A stretch of DNA of 64,000 nt from Alphaproteobacteria bacterium (GTDB lineage Bacteria; Pseudomonadota; Alphaproteobacteria; Micavibrionales; Micavibrionaceae), in assembly GCA_020442425.1 (NCBI GenBank), contig JAGRKB010000010.1, positions 16,873-80,872 on the forward strand, read 5' to 3'. Both the position numbers and the translations under genes were made by a program. The notes beneath the pieces were generated by a model that saw nothing but the letters and a program-made list of their open reading frames with translations, was not told where the DNA came from and did no database searches. Shown here piece by piece: positions 34,388 to 42,380 of this stretch. Numbering within the stretch: the stretch's first letter is position 1; each line of letters starts with the position of its first letter.

Positions 34388-37300
34388 ATGAACCGAATCT
34401 GGCGTCATCTGTCATCTGTCATGACAATTGCGTTACTGACTTCTACGGCCACAACCAGCCTTGCTGTGGCCGAGGCGATTGCTGCTGATTTGAGAGTCAA
34501 CGTTCGCGGCAACGACCACGAAGACTACACGCGCCTGGTTTTTGAAGGCGCAACAGCCACTCCTGAATACGAAATCAAGCAAGAAACTATTCAAGGAAAA
34601 CAAACGGCAAAAATTTTGTTTATGGAAGCCGTAAGTCTGGATATCAGTTCTCCTCCTCCGGAATCGCTACCGCGTATCACGGGCTATAATGTTGGTCGCC
34701 AGAGCGTCACGATCGATTATGAAGACGGCATTAAGCTCAGCCATTTTACGCTGGGGAAAAAGCTGATTCTGGATTTTAAAGGTGCTGCGAAAACAAAACC
34801 GAAAGTCACAGCAAAAACTGAGGCGATTGAATCCAAACATCCTGTGAAAGAAGCCGTAAAAGAAATAAAAAAAGAGGAAGAGGCTCCGACAGAACTGACA
34901 AAAGCAATTGCTTCTGATAAGCCCGAGAAAAAAGAACACGTCGAGTCATCCGAAAAAGAAAAAAACGTTAGCGAACAAGTCGAAAAAATTGAAAAAGAAG
35001 TTTCGACAAATGACGCTTTGCAAAAACATGTCGTAGTTGATGACGGTAAGCCAAACACCGCACCGCATGCGGAAGAGAAAAAGTCCCCTCCGGAGATCAA
35101 GCTTGTTCCACATTCGATTAATGTTGCAGGCACAACAGCGTTTGCCTTGGCTGTCTTTGAGAAAGGCGAGGATTTGTGGTTCGTGATTGATAAACCGGAC
35201 GTCGCCGTGCCCCCTCAATATGAAGGACCGAACAGCGCAAAATTTGATGGTTTTAGAAGATTCACTACAGGCGATGCAACCGTCTTCAGAACAAAACGCC
35301 CGAAAGATTATACGTTAAGTGCAAAAGGGGGCGGTCTGGTCTGGGAAGTTAAGTTGACAGGCCCGACAGAAGGAAAATTTGAACCAGTACCAATTGGCCG
35401 CGAAGAAAAAGATATTGGTGGTGATGGCCCAAGCCTTGAATGGCCATCCTATACTCTGCACAGAACAACCAGAATAACAGATCCCGACACAGGCGAAACC
35501 ATTTGGATTGGTCTGGTCAATAGCCCTCAAGACTTTTCAGGAAAGGCTCAACGCTTTGCCGAAATGGAATCCTTGACCTCGGTGATCGGATTAGCCGTCC
35601 TATCAAAAGTGGATGATTTAACCGTACTGGCCGTTGACAACAAAGCGATCATAACCCGCCCCGAAGGTTTGGCCCTTTCCATGAAGAAAGATTTGCTGCC
35701 CTATAAAAGCAAAGAGAGAGAGGAAGACGGGGACGGGAACAAAGATGGCGGCGGACGTGTCTTTAATTTCGAAGAATGGTTGGGTGGAGATTCAATGGAT
35801 GATCTCTATGAAAACCAAAGGCTGATCCTCTCTGGATTACAAGAACAAACAGAGTTGAAAAAGTCAGAAGGGATGTTGTTTTTAGGACGCATGATGCTCT
35901 CTCATGGGTTCGCTCCGGAAGCCAAAGGGTTCTTTGATCTGGCAGAAGTCTATACACCGGAACTTTCAAACAACACAGAATATAAGGCTTTGCGCGGAGC
36001 GTCAGAAATGATGTCCGGGCATTTTACCCCAGCATTCCAGAATTTGAACAATCCAATTCTGGATAAAATTGATGAGGTTAGAATATGGAAGGCCGCCGCC
36101 CTCTCCGGACTGGATGATTGGCAACAAGCCGCCAAAACACTTCCAGAAAATTTGGAATTGATAAACACATACCCGAACGCCATTTTCTATCCGATAGCTT
36201 TGCGCACGGCAGAAATTGCGCTAAGGGAAGGGAACCGCCGCAAGGCCGAAAAAATTCTCGAGATGATCGATGAGCGCAAAAAAGATGGCGAGTCAATGGC
36301 TTTGGCTTATGCCTCATCTTTCCAATATCTCAATGGAGAATTGGATCGTCAAAAAGGAGATATCGAAAGCGCAAAGATACATTGGTCGGAATTGGAAACG
36401 GGAAAAGATGATCTCTACCGCGCCAAATCCCGCCTCGCAATGGCGACGCTGCGCTACGGAGAAAAAGAAATAACAATTGATAAAGCCATCGATTCCCTCG
36501 AAGGCCTAAGATACGCGTGGCGCGGAGATGAGCTGGAGACATCGATCAATTACAATCTAGGGAAACTTTATTTGGAAAAAGGGGAGCCTGTAAAAGCCTT
36601 GGGTCTGATGCGCATGGCCAGCAGCTTGATTCCGAATTCCGAAATGGGAAAAACGATTAATCAAGTGATGCATGCGACCTTCCGTGATTTGTATATGACC
36701 GACAAAATTCAGGATTTGTCCCCTCTGGAAGCTCTGACCATGTATGATGAATTCGCAGAGCTTGTCCCTGAAGGCGCAGAAGGAGATCGTCTGGCACGTC
36801 AATTGGCAGAACGTCTTGCCGATGTAGATTTACTACCGCGCGCTATCAATCTTCTCAAAAATCAGGTTGATAATCGCCTCTCGGGATTGGAGGGAGGAAC
36901 AGTTGCTATTCGTCTTGCTTCGATGCAAGTTTTGGATAACAAAGCCGTAGATGCTTTGACGTCCCTCGAAAAGGCCACAGAGTTTTTAAAAGATATCCCA
37001 ACAGAAGAGGCAGAACCAAAACGCCGCCAGATTGCCCTTCTTAAAGCCAAAGCCTATTCCTTGATGAATAAGCCTCAAGAAAGTTTTGCGGCGCTCAACG
37101 TCCTCTCTCAGGATGAAGATGTTTTGCGCCTTAGAGCCGATATCGCTTGGAAATCAAAAAGATGGCAAGAGGCGGCAGACTCGTTGGAGCAATTGGTAGC
37201 CCGTCAGGAAATCTCTCTAACCCGCCCGCTAACAGAAGTTCAGGCAAAACTGGTCATGGACTGGGCCGTTGCTCTCTATCTGGCTGATAACCGCTATGTG

Positions 37301-37627
37301 CTGGCAAATTTAAGAGAACGGTTTTCAACCCTGATGGGACAAACGTCACGCGCCCGCGAATTCGAAGTCATTACGCGCCCCAGACAAAATATTCTGCTGG
37401 CAGATAGGGATACAATCAAAGGCATCATCGGAGAAACCGATATGTTCCGAGACTTCCTTGATAGCTTGAAAGAAGATTTAACCGGCCCCGTGACAAATAA
37501 GGAGACTAATAAGGCAACAAACAAGACAGCAGGCTCATCGCCTTCGTCTAAAACGCCGACAAACCTGCCCGAGTCTCTAAAAGAGACTCCTCCACAAATT
37601 CAGATTGATGAAGTATTAGCCGATTAA
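34388..37627 (+). CDS. Large envelope protein: AMIN-like domain plus TPR-like repeats, 1079 aa
   Basis: From ATG 34388 the product opens with a signal peptide (MNRIWRHLSSVMTIALL, cleavage probably near AIA-AD). Residues about 35-130 form beta strands resembling an AMIN-type domain (LRVNVRGNDHEDYTRLVFEG); about 130-220 is a Lys/Glu-rich linker. The rest, from about 440, is helical repeat: GMLFLGRMMLSHGFAPEAKG, NLGKLYLEKGEPVKALGLM and similar TPR-like pairs. A periplasmic scaffold tied to wall or flagellum is a fair inference: AMIN domains often localise proteins to the septum or secretin complexes. It lies between cheZ and fliP on the same side as the flagellar genes. Confidence 0.75.
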   Translation: MNRIWRHLSSVMTIALLTSTATTSLAVAEAIAADLRVNVRGNDHEDYTRLVFEGATATPEYEIKQETIQGKQTAKILFMEAVSLDISSPPPESLPRITGYNVGRQSVTIDYEDGIKLSHFTLGKKLILDFKGAAKTKPKVTAKTEAIESKHPVKEAVKEIKKEEEAPTELTKAIASDKPEKKEHVESSEKEKNVSEQVEKIEKEVSTNDALQKHVVVDDGKPNTAPHAEEKKSPPEIKLVPHSINVAGTTAFALAVFEKGEDLWFVIDKPDVAVPPQYEGPNSAKFDGFRRFTTGDATVFRTKRPKDYTLSAKGGGLVWEVKLTGPTEGKFEPVPIGREEKDIGGDGPSLEWPSYTLHRTTRITDPDTGETIWIGLVNSPQDFSGKAQRFAEMESLTSVIGLAVLSKVDDLTVLAVDNKAIITRPEGLALSMKKDLLPYKSKEREEDGDGNKDGGGRVFNFEEWLGGDSMDDLYENQRLILSGLQEQTELKKSEGMLFLGRMMLSHGFAPEAKGFFDLAEVYTPELSNNTEYKALRGASEMMSGHFTPAFQNLNNPILDKIDEVRIWKAAALSGLDDWQQAAKTLPENLELINTYPNAIFYPIALRTAEIALREGNRRKAEKILEMIDERKKDGESMALAYASSFQYLNGELDRQKGDIESAKIHWSELETGKDDLYRAKSRLAMATLRYGEKEITIDKAIDSLEGLRYAWRGDELETSINYNLGKLYLEKGEPVKALGLMRMASSLIPNSEMGKTINQVMHATFRDLYMTDKIQDLSPLEALTMYDEFAELVPEGAEGDRLARQLAERLADVDLLPRAINLLKNQVDNRLSGLEGGTVAIRLASMQVLDNKAVDALTSLEKATEFLKDIPTEEAEPKRRQIALLKAKAYSLMNKPQESFAALNVLSQDEDVLRLRADIAWKSKRWQEAADSLEQLVARQEISLTRPLTEVQAKLVMDWAVALYLADNRYVLANLRERFSTLMGQTSRAREFEVITRPRQNILLADRDTIKGIIGETDMFRDFLDSLKEDLTGPVTNKETNKATNKTAGSSPSSKTPTNLPESLKETPPQIQIDEVLAD

Positions 37628-37650
37628 ACGGGACTACTGATTAAACGGGA

Positions 37651-38508
37651 CTACTGGCCGACTGGCGGCGCGTCAATAATTCCTGTCGGAAGAGTTCCGG
37701 TCAGATTATTGGCATCCATGGTAAAGCTCTTGATCAAAGAGCCACACACCAGATTCCATCCGTCAGCCAGAACAAAGAACACGATCTTGAACGGCAGGGA
37801 AATAACAATCGGCGGCAACATCATCATCCCCATAGACATCAGGATCGAGGCCGTCACAATATCAATGACCAGAAACGGCAAGAACAACATAAAGCCGATC
37901 TCGAACGCGCGACGCAACTCCGAAATCATAAAAGCAGGAATCACCACAGACAAAGAGACATCTTCTGCTTTCTCGACGGTTGGATTACCCGCCGCTTCCA
38001 TAAACAGCTTCAAATCCTTTTCGCGGGCATGTTTCAACATGAATTCTTTAAACGGGTCAGTGGCTTTATAAAAAGCATCCACTTCATCCATCTCTTCATT
38101 CATCAAGGGCTGAATCCCTTTTTCGTACGACTGCTGGAAAACCGGAGCCATAATAAAAAATGTCAAAAACAAGGCGAGCGAAATCAAAACCGTGTTGGGT
38201 GGTGATTGTTGCAATCCGATAGCAGAGCGCAGGAACGATAACACCACAACTATACGGGTAAAGGATGTCATCATAATCAGAATAGACGGCGCCAGAGACA
38301 AAACCGTCAGCAAGGCCATCATCTGGATAATACGTCCAGAGACAGAACCGTCGGCCTCATTGTTCATATCAAGGCTGATGACCTGTGCAAAAGCAGGAAG
38401 GGTATATAAACCCGCGACCGCAAAACCGGTAAAAACCAGCAAAAATTTCAAAGAGAAAAACTGCGAGAAAAACTGCGAGAAAAACTGTGATAGAATTTTT
38501 TTATGCAT
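37651..38508 (-). CDS. fliP: Flagellar export gate protein FliP
   Basis: The FliP core is clear: LAPSILIMMTSFTRIVVVLS, LISLALFLTFFIMAPVF, then the C-terminal pair with MSMGMMMLPPIVISLPFK. FliP, FliQ and FliR form the export channel. The start is uncertain between ATG 38508 and 38517; the hydrophobic signal peptide follows SQFFSQFFSQFFS, encoded by a 12-bp tandem repeat. It overlaps the end of fliO by a few bases. Confidence 0.95.
   Translation of the reverse strand: MHKKILSQFFSQFFSQFFSLKFLLVFTGFAVAGLYTLPAFAQVISLDMNNEADGSVSGRIIQMMALLTVLSLAPSILIMMTSFTRIVVVLSFLRSAIGLQQSPPNTVLISLALFLTFFIMAPVFQQSYEKGIQPLMNEEMDEVDAFYKATDPFKEFMLKHAREKDLKLFMEAAGNPTVEKAEDVSLSVVIPAFMISELRRAFEIGFMLFLPFLVIDIVTASILMSMGMMMLPPIVISLPFKIVFFVLADGWNLVCGSLIKSFTMDANNLTGTLPTGIIDAPPVGQ
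38453..38488 (-). repeat. 12-bp tandem repeat, three units, in fliP N-terminus
   Basis: Three copies of GAGAAAAACTGC (last base varies) on the plus strand, read on the minus strand as SQFF repeats just before the FliP signal-peptide core. Units keep the frame. Confidence 0.85.
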
Positions 38509-38794
38509 CGCGACCATCTGTTGTCTGGGGAGCGGTGAATCCGGCTTCGACAACAGTTTCGCCCGATTGCCCCAAAATAACAAGATGCTCGGTATCATCT
38601 CTCCTCAGAATAATTGCTTTTCGGCGTGGATCAAGCGGGAGAACTTCAACAATCTTCAACCGTCTTTTGGTCGCAGGCGTTAAAGGGATAGGCCCGTTCA
38701 ATCCCAATTTTTTCAAAACAAGCCATAATCCGCCCATTAAAGATATTACAAACAGCAACGCTAGCAAAAAGCGGACAATATCGAGTGATTCCAT
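38501..38794 (-). CDS. fliO: Flagellar biosynthesis protein FliO
   Basis: 97 residues: one membrane segment (about 6-27, IVRFLLALLFVISLMGGLWLV) and a short cytoplasmic domain (LKIVEVLPLDPRRKAIILRRDDTEHLVIL, typical FliO beta pattern with LDPRRK). FliO assists FliP assembly. It lies between the flhB-like gene and fliP; its end overlaps the fliP start. Confidence 0.85.
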   Translation of the reverse strand: MESLDIVRFLLALLFVISLMGGLWLVLKKLGLNGPIPLTPATKRRLKIVEVLPLDPRRKAIILRRDDTEHLVILGQSGETVVEAGFTAPQTTDGRDA

Positions 38795-38799
38795 AGCAG

Positions 38800-39210
38800 T
38801 TAGTCTTCTTTCTCTGGGGAGGCATTCACAGGTTGAGCCACAGGTTGAGCCAAGTCCGATGCATCAAACAAAGCGTCAAAGGGATTGGGCTGGTTATTAG
38901 CCTTATAAACATAGGACATAATTTCTGCGACAGCTAAAAACGCCTCGGAAGGAATTGGACTTTCAAGCTCGATTTTGGCAAGCATATCCGCCAAAGCGGC
39001 ATCTTCACGAACTTTAACCCCATTGGCAAAAGCAAGCTGCAAAATCTGCTCGGCAATTTTTCCCCGTCCGGCCGCCGCAATTCTGGGGGAAAGGTCGCCC
39101 TCATCCCCGACGGTCAACGCTACAGCCGTCTGATTCTTTGGTTTTTTGCTGATATTTGAAGGGGTTATACCATTTTCATGAATATCAGTGCGGGTCGGCT
39201 CATCTGGCAT
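38800..39210 (-). CDS. FlhB C-terminal-domain paralogue (FhlB-like), 136 aa
   Basis: Residues about 30-112 match the cytoplasmic domain of FlhB/EscU (AVALTVGDEGDLSPRIAAAGRGK, then AFANGVKVREDAALADMLAKIELESPIP-like, and AVAEIMSYVYKAN). The membrane part and the NPTH autocleavage loop are missing. Such FhlB proteins can substitute for the cleaved FlhB fragment in export switching. Its start codon lies inside the sigma-54 site of flgB. It leads the minus-strand group fhlB-like-fliO-fliP. Confidence 0.82.
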   Translation of the reverse strand: MPDEPTRTDIHENGITPSNISKKPKNQTAVALTVGDEGDLSPRIAAAGRGKIAEQILQLAFANGVKVREDAALADMLAKIELESPIPSEAFLAVAEIMSYVYKANNQPNPFDALFDASDLAQPVAQPVNASPEKED

Positions 39211-39219
39211 GGTTCTCGC
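39205..39219 (+). promoter_or_regulatory. Sigma-54 promoter of flgB-flgC-fliE
   Basis: TGGCATGGTTCTCGC, with GG and GC ten bases apart. Predicted start about 39231, 40 bases before flgB. The CAT at 39208-39210 is also the start codon of the divergent flhB-like gene. Confidence 0.75.
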
Positions 39220-39270
39220 AAATCATTAAAGGAATTTATAGATCCACAAGTAAACATAAGGGTAAGGATC

Positions 39271-39690
39271 ATGACAATTGAAAATATCGGCCTTTTTCAG
39301 GCTATGAACGCAAAAATGAGATATTTGGCTCAACGCCAGTCCATTATTTCCCAGAATGTCGCAAATGCGGATACTCCGGGCTATGTTTCTCAGGATTTAA
39401 ACAAAGTAGATTTCTCACGCATGGTTGATCGTATCGGCGGATCAGGCAAGCGCCAGTCCGTGAGCCTTGAAGTTTCAAGCGCAGGACACCAGCTTCCGGA
39501 TGGCCAGGCCGTCAATCCAAGAGAAGTAAAGAACAGAAAACCGTTCGAAGTCTCTCCTGACGGCAACGCGGTTATTTTGGAAGAGCAAATGATCCGCTCC
39601 AGCGAAACCCAAATGGATTACAACCTGATGGTCAATCTATACCGAAACAACATCGATATGATGAAAACCGCATTGGGAACCAAAAAGTAA
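39271..39690 (+). CDS. flgB: Proximal rod protein FlgB
   Basis: 139 residues from ATG 39271, which has AAGGATC just upstream; the frame extends to 39178 but that would run through the sigma-54 promoter. QRQSIISQNVANADTPGYVS and the C-terminal SSETQMDYNLMVNLYRNN helix identify FlgB. First gene of flgB-flgC-fliE. Confidence 0.95.
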   Translation: MTIENIGLFQAMNAKMRYLAQRQSIISQNVANADTPGYVSQDLNKVDFSRMVDRIGGSGKRQSVSLEVSSAGHQLPDGQAVNPREVKNRKPFEVSPDGNAVILEEQMIRSSETQMDYNLMVNLYRNNIDMMKTALGTKK

Positions 39691-39714
39691 TAGGGAAGGA
39701 ATGGGGATATAAAA

Positions 39715-40128
39715 ATGGCTGATTTATTAAACACAATGAAAATTTCCGGAGCAGGGATGCGCGTTCAAAGTGAACGTGTTCGCGTGATTGCTCAAAATAT
39801 GGCCAACGCTGACACAGCGCCTAGCAAGCCGGGTGAACTACCATATACCAGAAAAACGATCACATTTAAAAACCAACTGGACCGTGAAGTCGGAGAAAAG
39901 CTGGTTCAAGTTGATAAAATCGAGCAAGACACGTCCAAAGACTACGTCATGAAATATATGCCGGGTCATCCCGCCGCTGATGCAGACGGCTATGTTATGA
40001 TGCCAAACGTCACAAGCCTCATAGAAATGATGGATATGCGCGAGGCATCAAAATCATACGAAGCCAACTTGAATATGTACACACAAACGCGAGATATGGC
40101 ATCGAAAACTATTGATATATTGAGATAA
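39715..40128 (+). CDS. flgC: Proximal rod protein FlgC
   Basis: 137 residues: SGAGMRVQSERVRVIAQNMANADTA-type start, HPAADADGYVMMPNVTSLIE, and the MDMREASKSYEANLNMY end helix, as in FlgC. 24 bases after flgB, same operon. Confidence 0.95.
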   Translation: MADLLNTMKISGAGMRVQSERVRVIAQNMANADTAPSKPGELPYTRKTITFKNQLDREVGEKLVQVDKIEQDTSKDYVMKYMPGHPAADADGYVMMPNVTSLIEMMDMREASKSYEANLNMYTQTRDMASKTIDILR

Positions 40129-40206
40129 TAGTCTCATTTTAACCATTGATGTGGTAAAATAAACAAGCGTAAGAAGAAGTGTAACAAGGATCAAAAGAGG
40201 ACAAAA

Positions 40207-40539
40207 ATGGCAGATATGATTTCCAATCCGGCAGCCGCAGCCAGTGCCTATGCCAATATGGCGAAAAATGCCTCCCTGTCCGACGGAGCCAGTGATGCTT
40301 CCTCGACATCTTCAGCTCCTAAAGCCTCCTTCGGAAACTTCCTGGAAGATAGCGTCCGCAGCTCGATTGATACATTGAAACAAGGCGAACGCGCGTCCGC
40401 AGCCGGTATCACAGGAACCATGGATCCGCTGGCAATTACGCAAGCTGTCACAGCCGCCAAAATGACGTTGGAAACCGTTTCCGCTGTCAGAGACGCAGCC
40501 ATTGAAGCTTATAATAAAATTCAAAGCTCTGCGATTTAA
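40207..40539 (+). CDS. fliE: Flagellar hook-basal body protein FliE
   Basis: 110 residues, with FGNFLEDSVRSSIDTLKQGE (about 40-59) and DPLAITQAVTAAKMTLETVSAVRD, the FliE signature. It joins MS ring and rod. It follows flgC; an Ala/Ser-rich 35-residue start is probably disordered. Confidence 0.92.
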   Translation: MADMISNPAAAASAYANMAKNASLSDGASDASSTSSAPKASFGNFLEDSVRSSIDTLKQGERASAAGITGTMDPLAITQAVTAAKMTLETVSAVRDAAIEAYNKIQSSAI

Positions 40540-40581
40540 TCATTAAATCTGTATATTAAAAATGAGGCTCCACTTTCAGGT

Positions 40582-40610
40582 TTGCCTCGTCCGAGAATCG
40601 CGCCTACAAT
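40582..40610 (+). promoter_or_regulatory. Sigma-70-like promoter abutting fliQ
   Basis: TTGCCT (40582-40587), 17-base spacer, TACAAT (40605-40610). The fliQ ATG is at 40617, so a transcript from here would be leaderless. No Shine-Dalgarno sequence precedes fliQ, which fits. Confidence 0.4.
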
Positions 40611-40616
40611 ACCCCC

Positions 40617-40883
40617 ATGAATGAAGAAGAAGTCATCGAACTGGTTCGCGAATCGATTATGCTTAGCATTGAACTAAGCGCACCGGTCATGCTTGTTGGA
40701 CTGGTCGTTGGAACGTTAATTGCCTTGGTTCAGGCACTAACACAGATTCAAGAAGTCACATTAGTCTTCGTCCCGAAGATTTTGGCGATATTCTTTGCAA
40801 TTTTTCTTGGACTGCCAATGATGACTGTTTCATTGATCGAATTCATGAATTTCCTCGCTGACAGGATCATCGCAATCAAATAG
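40617..40883 (+). CDS. fliQ: Flagellar export gate protein FliQ
   Basis: 88 residues with two membrane segments (about 20-42 and 55-78): ELSAPVMLVGLVVGTLIALV and QALTQIQEVTLVFVPKILA, the FliQ pattern. It packs with FliP and FliR in the export channel. No ribosome site is visible before the ATG. Confidence 0.95.
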   Translation: MNEEEVIELVRESIMLSIELSAPVMLVGLVVGTLIALVQALTQIQEVTLVFVPKILAIFFAIFLGLPMMTVSLIEFMNFLADRIIAIK

Positions 40884-40910
40884 AAAGGCCCGAGGGGAAG
40901 TGCAAGCATC

Positions 40911-41684
40911 ATGGCCGAAGGCGATCTCCAGACATTCTTAACGACAGGTGTATTCGCATTTATGCTGACCTTTGTTCGCTTGGGTACGGTTTTGCTATTA
41001 ATGCCTGGTATCGGAAACGCCTACGTCCCCGGAAATATCAAGCTCCATTTTGCTTTGGCTTTTTCATTTGTCCTCTTTCCGTTTATTCAGTCCAAAATCC
41101 CAAGTCCGCTTCCGGGAACTGTGATGCTCTTTACGTTAATTGTCATGGAATTTGTCATCGGTATGTTTATCGGAACAATTGCCCGAATTTTGCTCTCCGC
41201 ACTGGATATAGCAGGGATGATAATCTCGACCCAATCCTCGCTCGCCAATGCCCAGATTTTTAACCCGGCCTTCTCTGGTCAAGGATCAATCATTGGCGGT
41301 TTTATTACCTTGGCGGGAACATTGCTGATCTTCGTAACCGATTTACATCAGCTAATTTTTTCAGCAATGATAAATTCCTATGATTTGTTTCCCATAGGAA
41401 AAGTTCCGGATATCAGTTCAATGGCAAGCCTCATGGTAAAGGAAACATCCTACGCCTTCATGATTGCCATTCAAATGACGGCTCCGTTTCTGGTTGTGGT
41501 AATGCTCTTATATATCGCAATGGGTATCATGTCGAAATTAATGCCTCAAGTGCAGGTCTTTATGATCGCCCTTCCGATCCAGATTTGGTTGGCCTTGGTG
41601 CTGCTGGCTTTAACCGTATCGACAATGATGCTGGCTTGGCTCACATGGTTCACCAACGGCATGTCGATCTTTATCCCGCAATAG
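40911..41684 (+). CDS. fliR: Flagellar export gate protein FliR
   Basis: 257 residues with six or so hydrophobic segments; FMLTFVRLGTVLLLMPGIGN at the start, MEFVIGMFIGTIARILLSAL and GSIIGGFITLAGTLLIFVTD in the middle, and a C-terminal LPIQIWLALVLLALTVS segment. Follows fliQ by 27 bases. Confidence 0.95.
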   Translation: MAEGDLQTFLTTGVFAFMLTFVRLGTVLLLMPGIGNAYVPGNIKLHFALAFSFVLFPFIQSKIPSPLPGTVMLFTLIVMEFVIGMFIGTIARILLSALDIAGMIISTQSSLANAQIFNPAFSGQGSIIGGFITLAGTLLIFVTDLHQLIFSAMINSYDLFPIGKVPDISSMASLMVKETSYAFMIAIQMTAPFLVVVMLLYIAMGIMSKLMPQVQVFMIALPIQIWLALVLLALTVSTMMLAWLTWFTNGMSIFIPQ

Positions 41685-41702
41685 CAAGACAGATCAAAAA
41701 AG

Positions 41703-41948
41703 CTACTGGAGAGAAGGGAAGGATCCTGACGGATTTCTGTAAACGCATAGAGCGGCTTGACGCGCGGAGTCCTCATTACGCATTGCCAGCTCTGATAAAA
41801 AAGCCTCAAGAACGAAAGCTCTCACATTTTGTGGAATAGCTCCATCAAGGCAATATTGCCGAACACGACAATTGATAAGGTTCTGATCCCTTGAATCAAG
41901 AACATCATATAATCGGGAAGCATAATATTCGGAACGCACACAACTCAT
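41703..41948 (-). CDS. Possible small protein, 81 aa
   Basis: ATG at 41948 with AAGGGG only two bases upstream; no clear alternative. The product is moderately charged (LYDVLDSRDQNLINCRVRQYC, VRAFVLEAFLSELAMRNED), with no membrane segment or recognised family. It fills the gap between fliR and rpsU on the minus strand downstream of the rpsU terminator. It may be spurious. Confidence 0.4.
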   Translation of the reverse strand: MSCVRSEYYASRLYDVLDSRDQNLINCRVRQYCLDGAIPQNVRAFVLEAFLSELAMRNEDSARQAALCVYRNPSGSFPSLQ

Positions 41949-41986
41949 ACCCCTTTATTGTCATAAAATGGAAAAGATTGCAAATT

Positions 41987-42020
41987 AAAACCGCCAAAAG
42001 CTAAATAAGCAAGGCGGTTT
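41987..42020 (-). terminator. Terminator of rpsU
   Basis: On the minus strand AAACCGCC (42020-42013) pairs with GGCGGTTTT (41995-41987), then an AT-rich tail. About 60 bases past the rpsU stop. Confidence 0.65.
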
Positions 42021-42082
42021 CAACAAAAAGATAATCCGTTTAAAGTTAAAAACTTAAACTACAAGCGGAGAAAGGCTTATAA

Positions 42083-42289
42083 TTAGAAGCCTTGACGCTC
42101 ACGACGCTTACGGTCCAGTTTGCGCCAACGACGCACGGATTCAGCCTTTTCACGTTTCTTCTTCTCGGAAGGTTTTTCGAAGTCACGACGCATTTTCATT
42201 TCACGGAAAATACCTTCGCGCTGCATTTTTTTCTTCAACACACGCAGAGCTTGCTCAACGTTATTGTCACGTACTGATACAGTTACCAA
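42083..42289 (-). CDS. rpsU: 30S ribosomal protein S21
   Basis: 68 residues, very basic: [20 protein letters not shown] then [19 protein letters not shown] and the Arg-rich tail. Starts with TTG at 42289, with GGGG about nine bases upstream. S21 sits at the 30S platform near the anti-SD. It stands alone within the flagellar region, as a monocistronic gene with its own terminator. Confidence 0.97.
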   Translation of the reverse strand: MVTVSVRDNNVEQALRVLKKKMQREGIFREMKMRRDFEKPSEKKKREKAESVRRWRKLDRKRRERQGF

Positions 42290-42380
42290 CTAAAATCACC
42301 CCTTTCCGGTCTAGAATAGGCGGACTTTGTACCATGTTGGGGAATCAATGCAAGCAAAAAAACAGAAAAAAGCACAATAA

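Noticed and set aside
39178..39270. Longer start for FlgB
   Set aside because: It would run through the sigma-54 promoter, and the ribosome site is before 39271.
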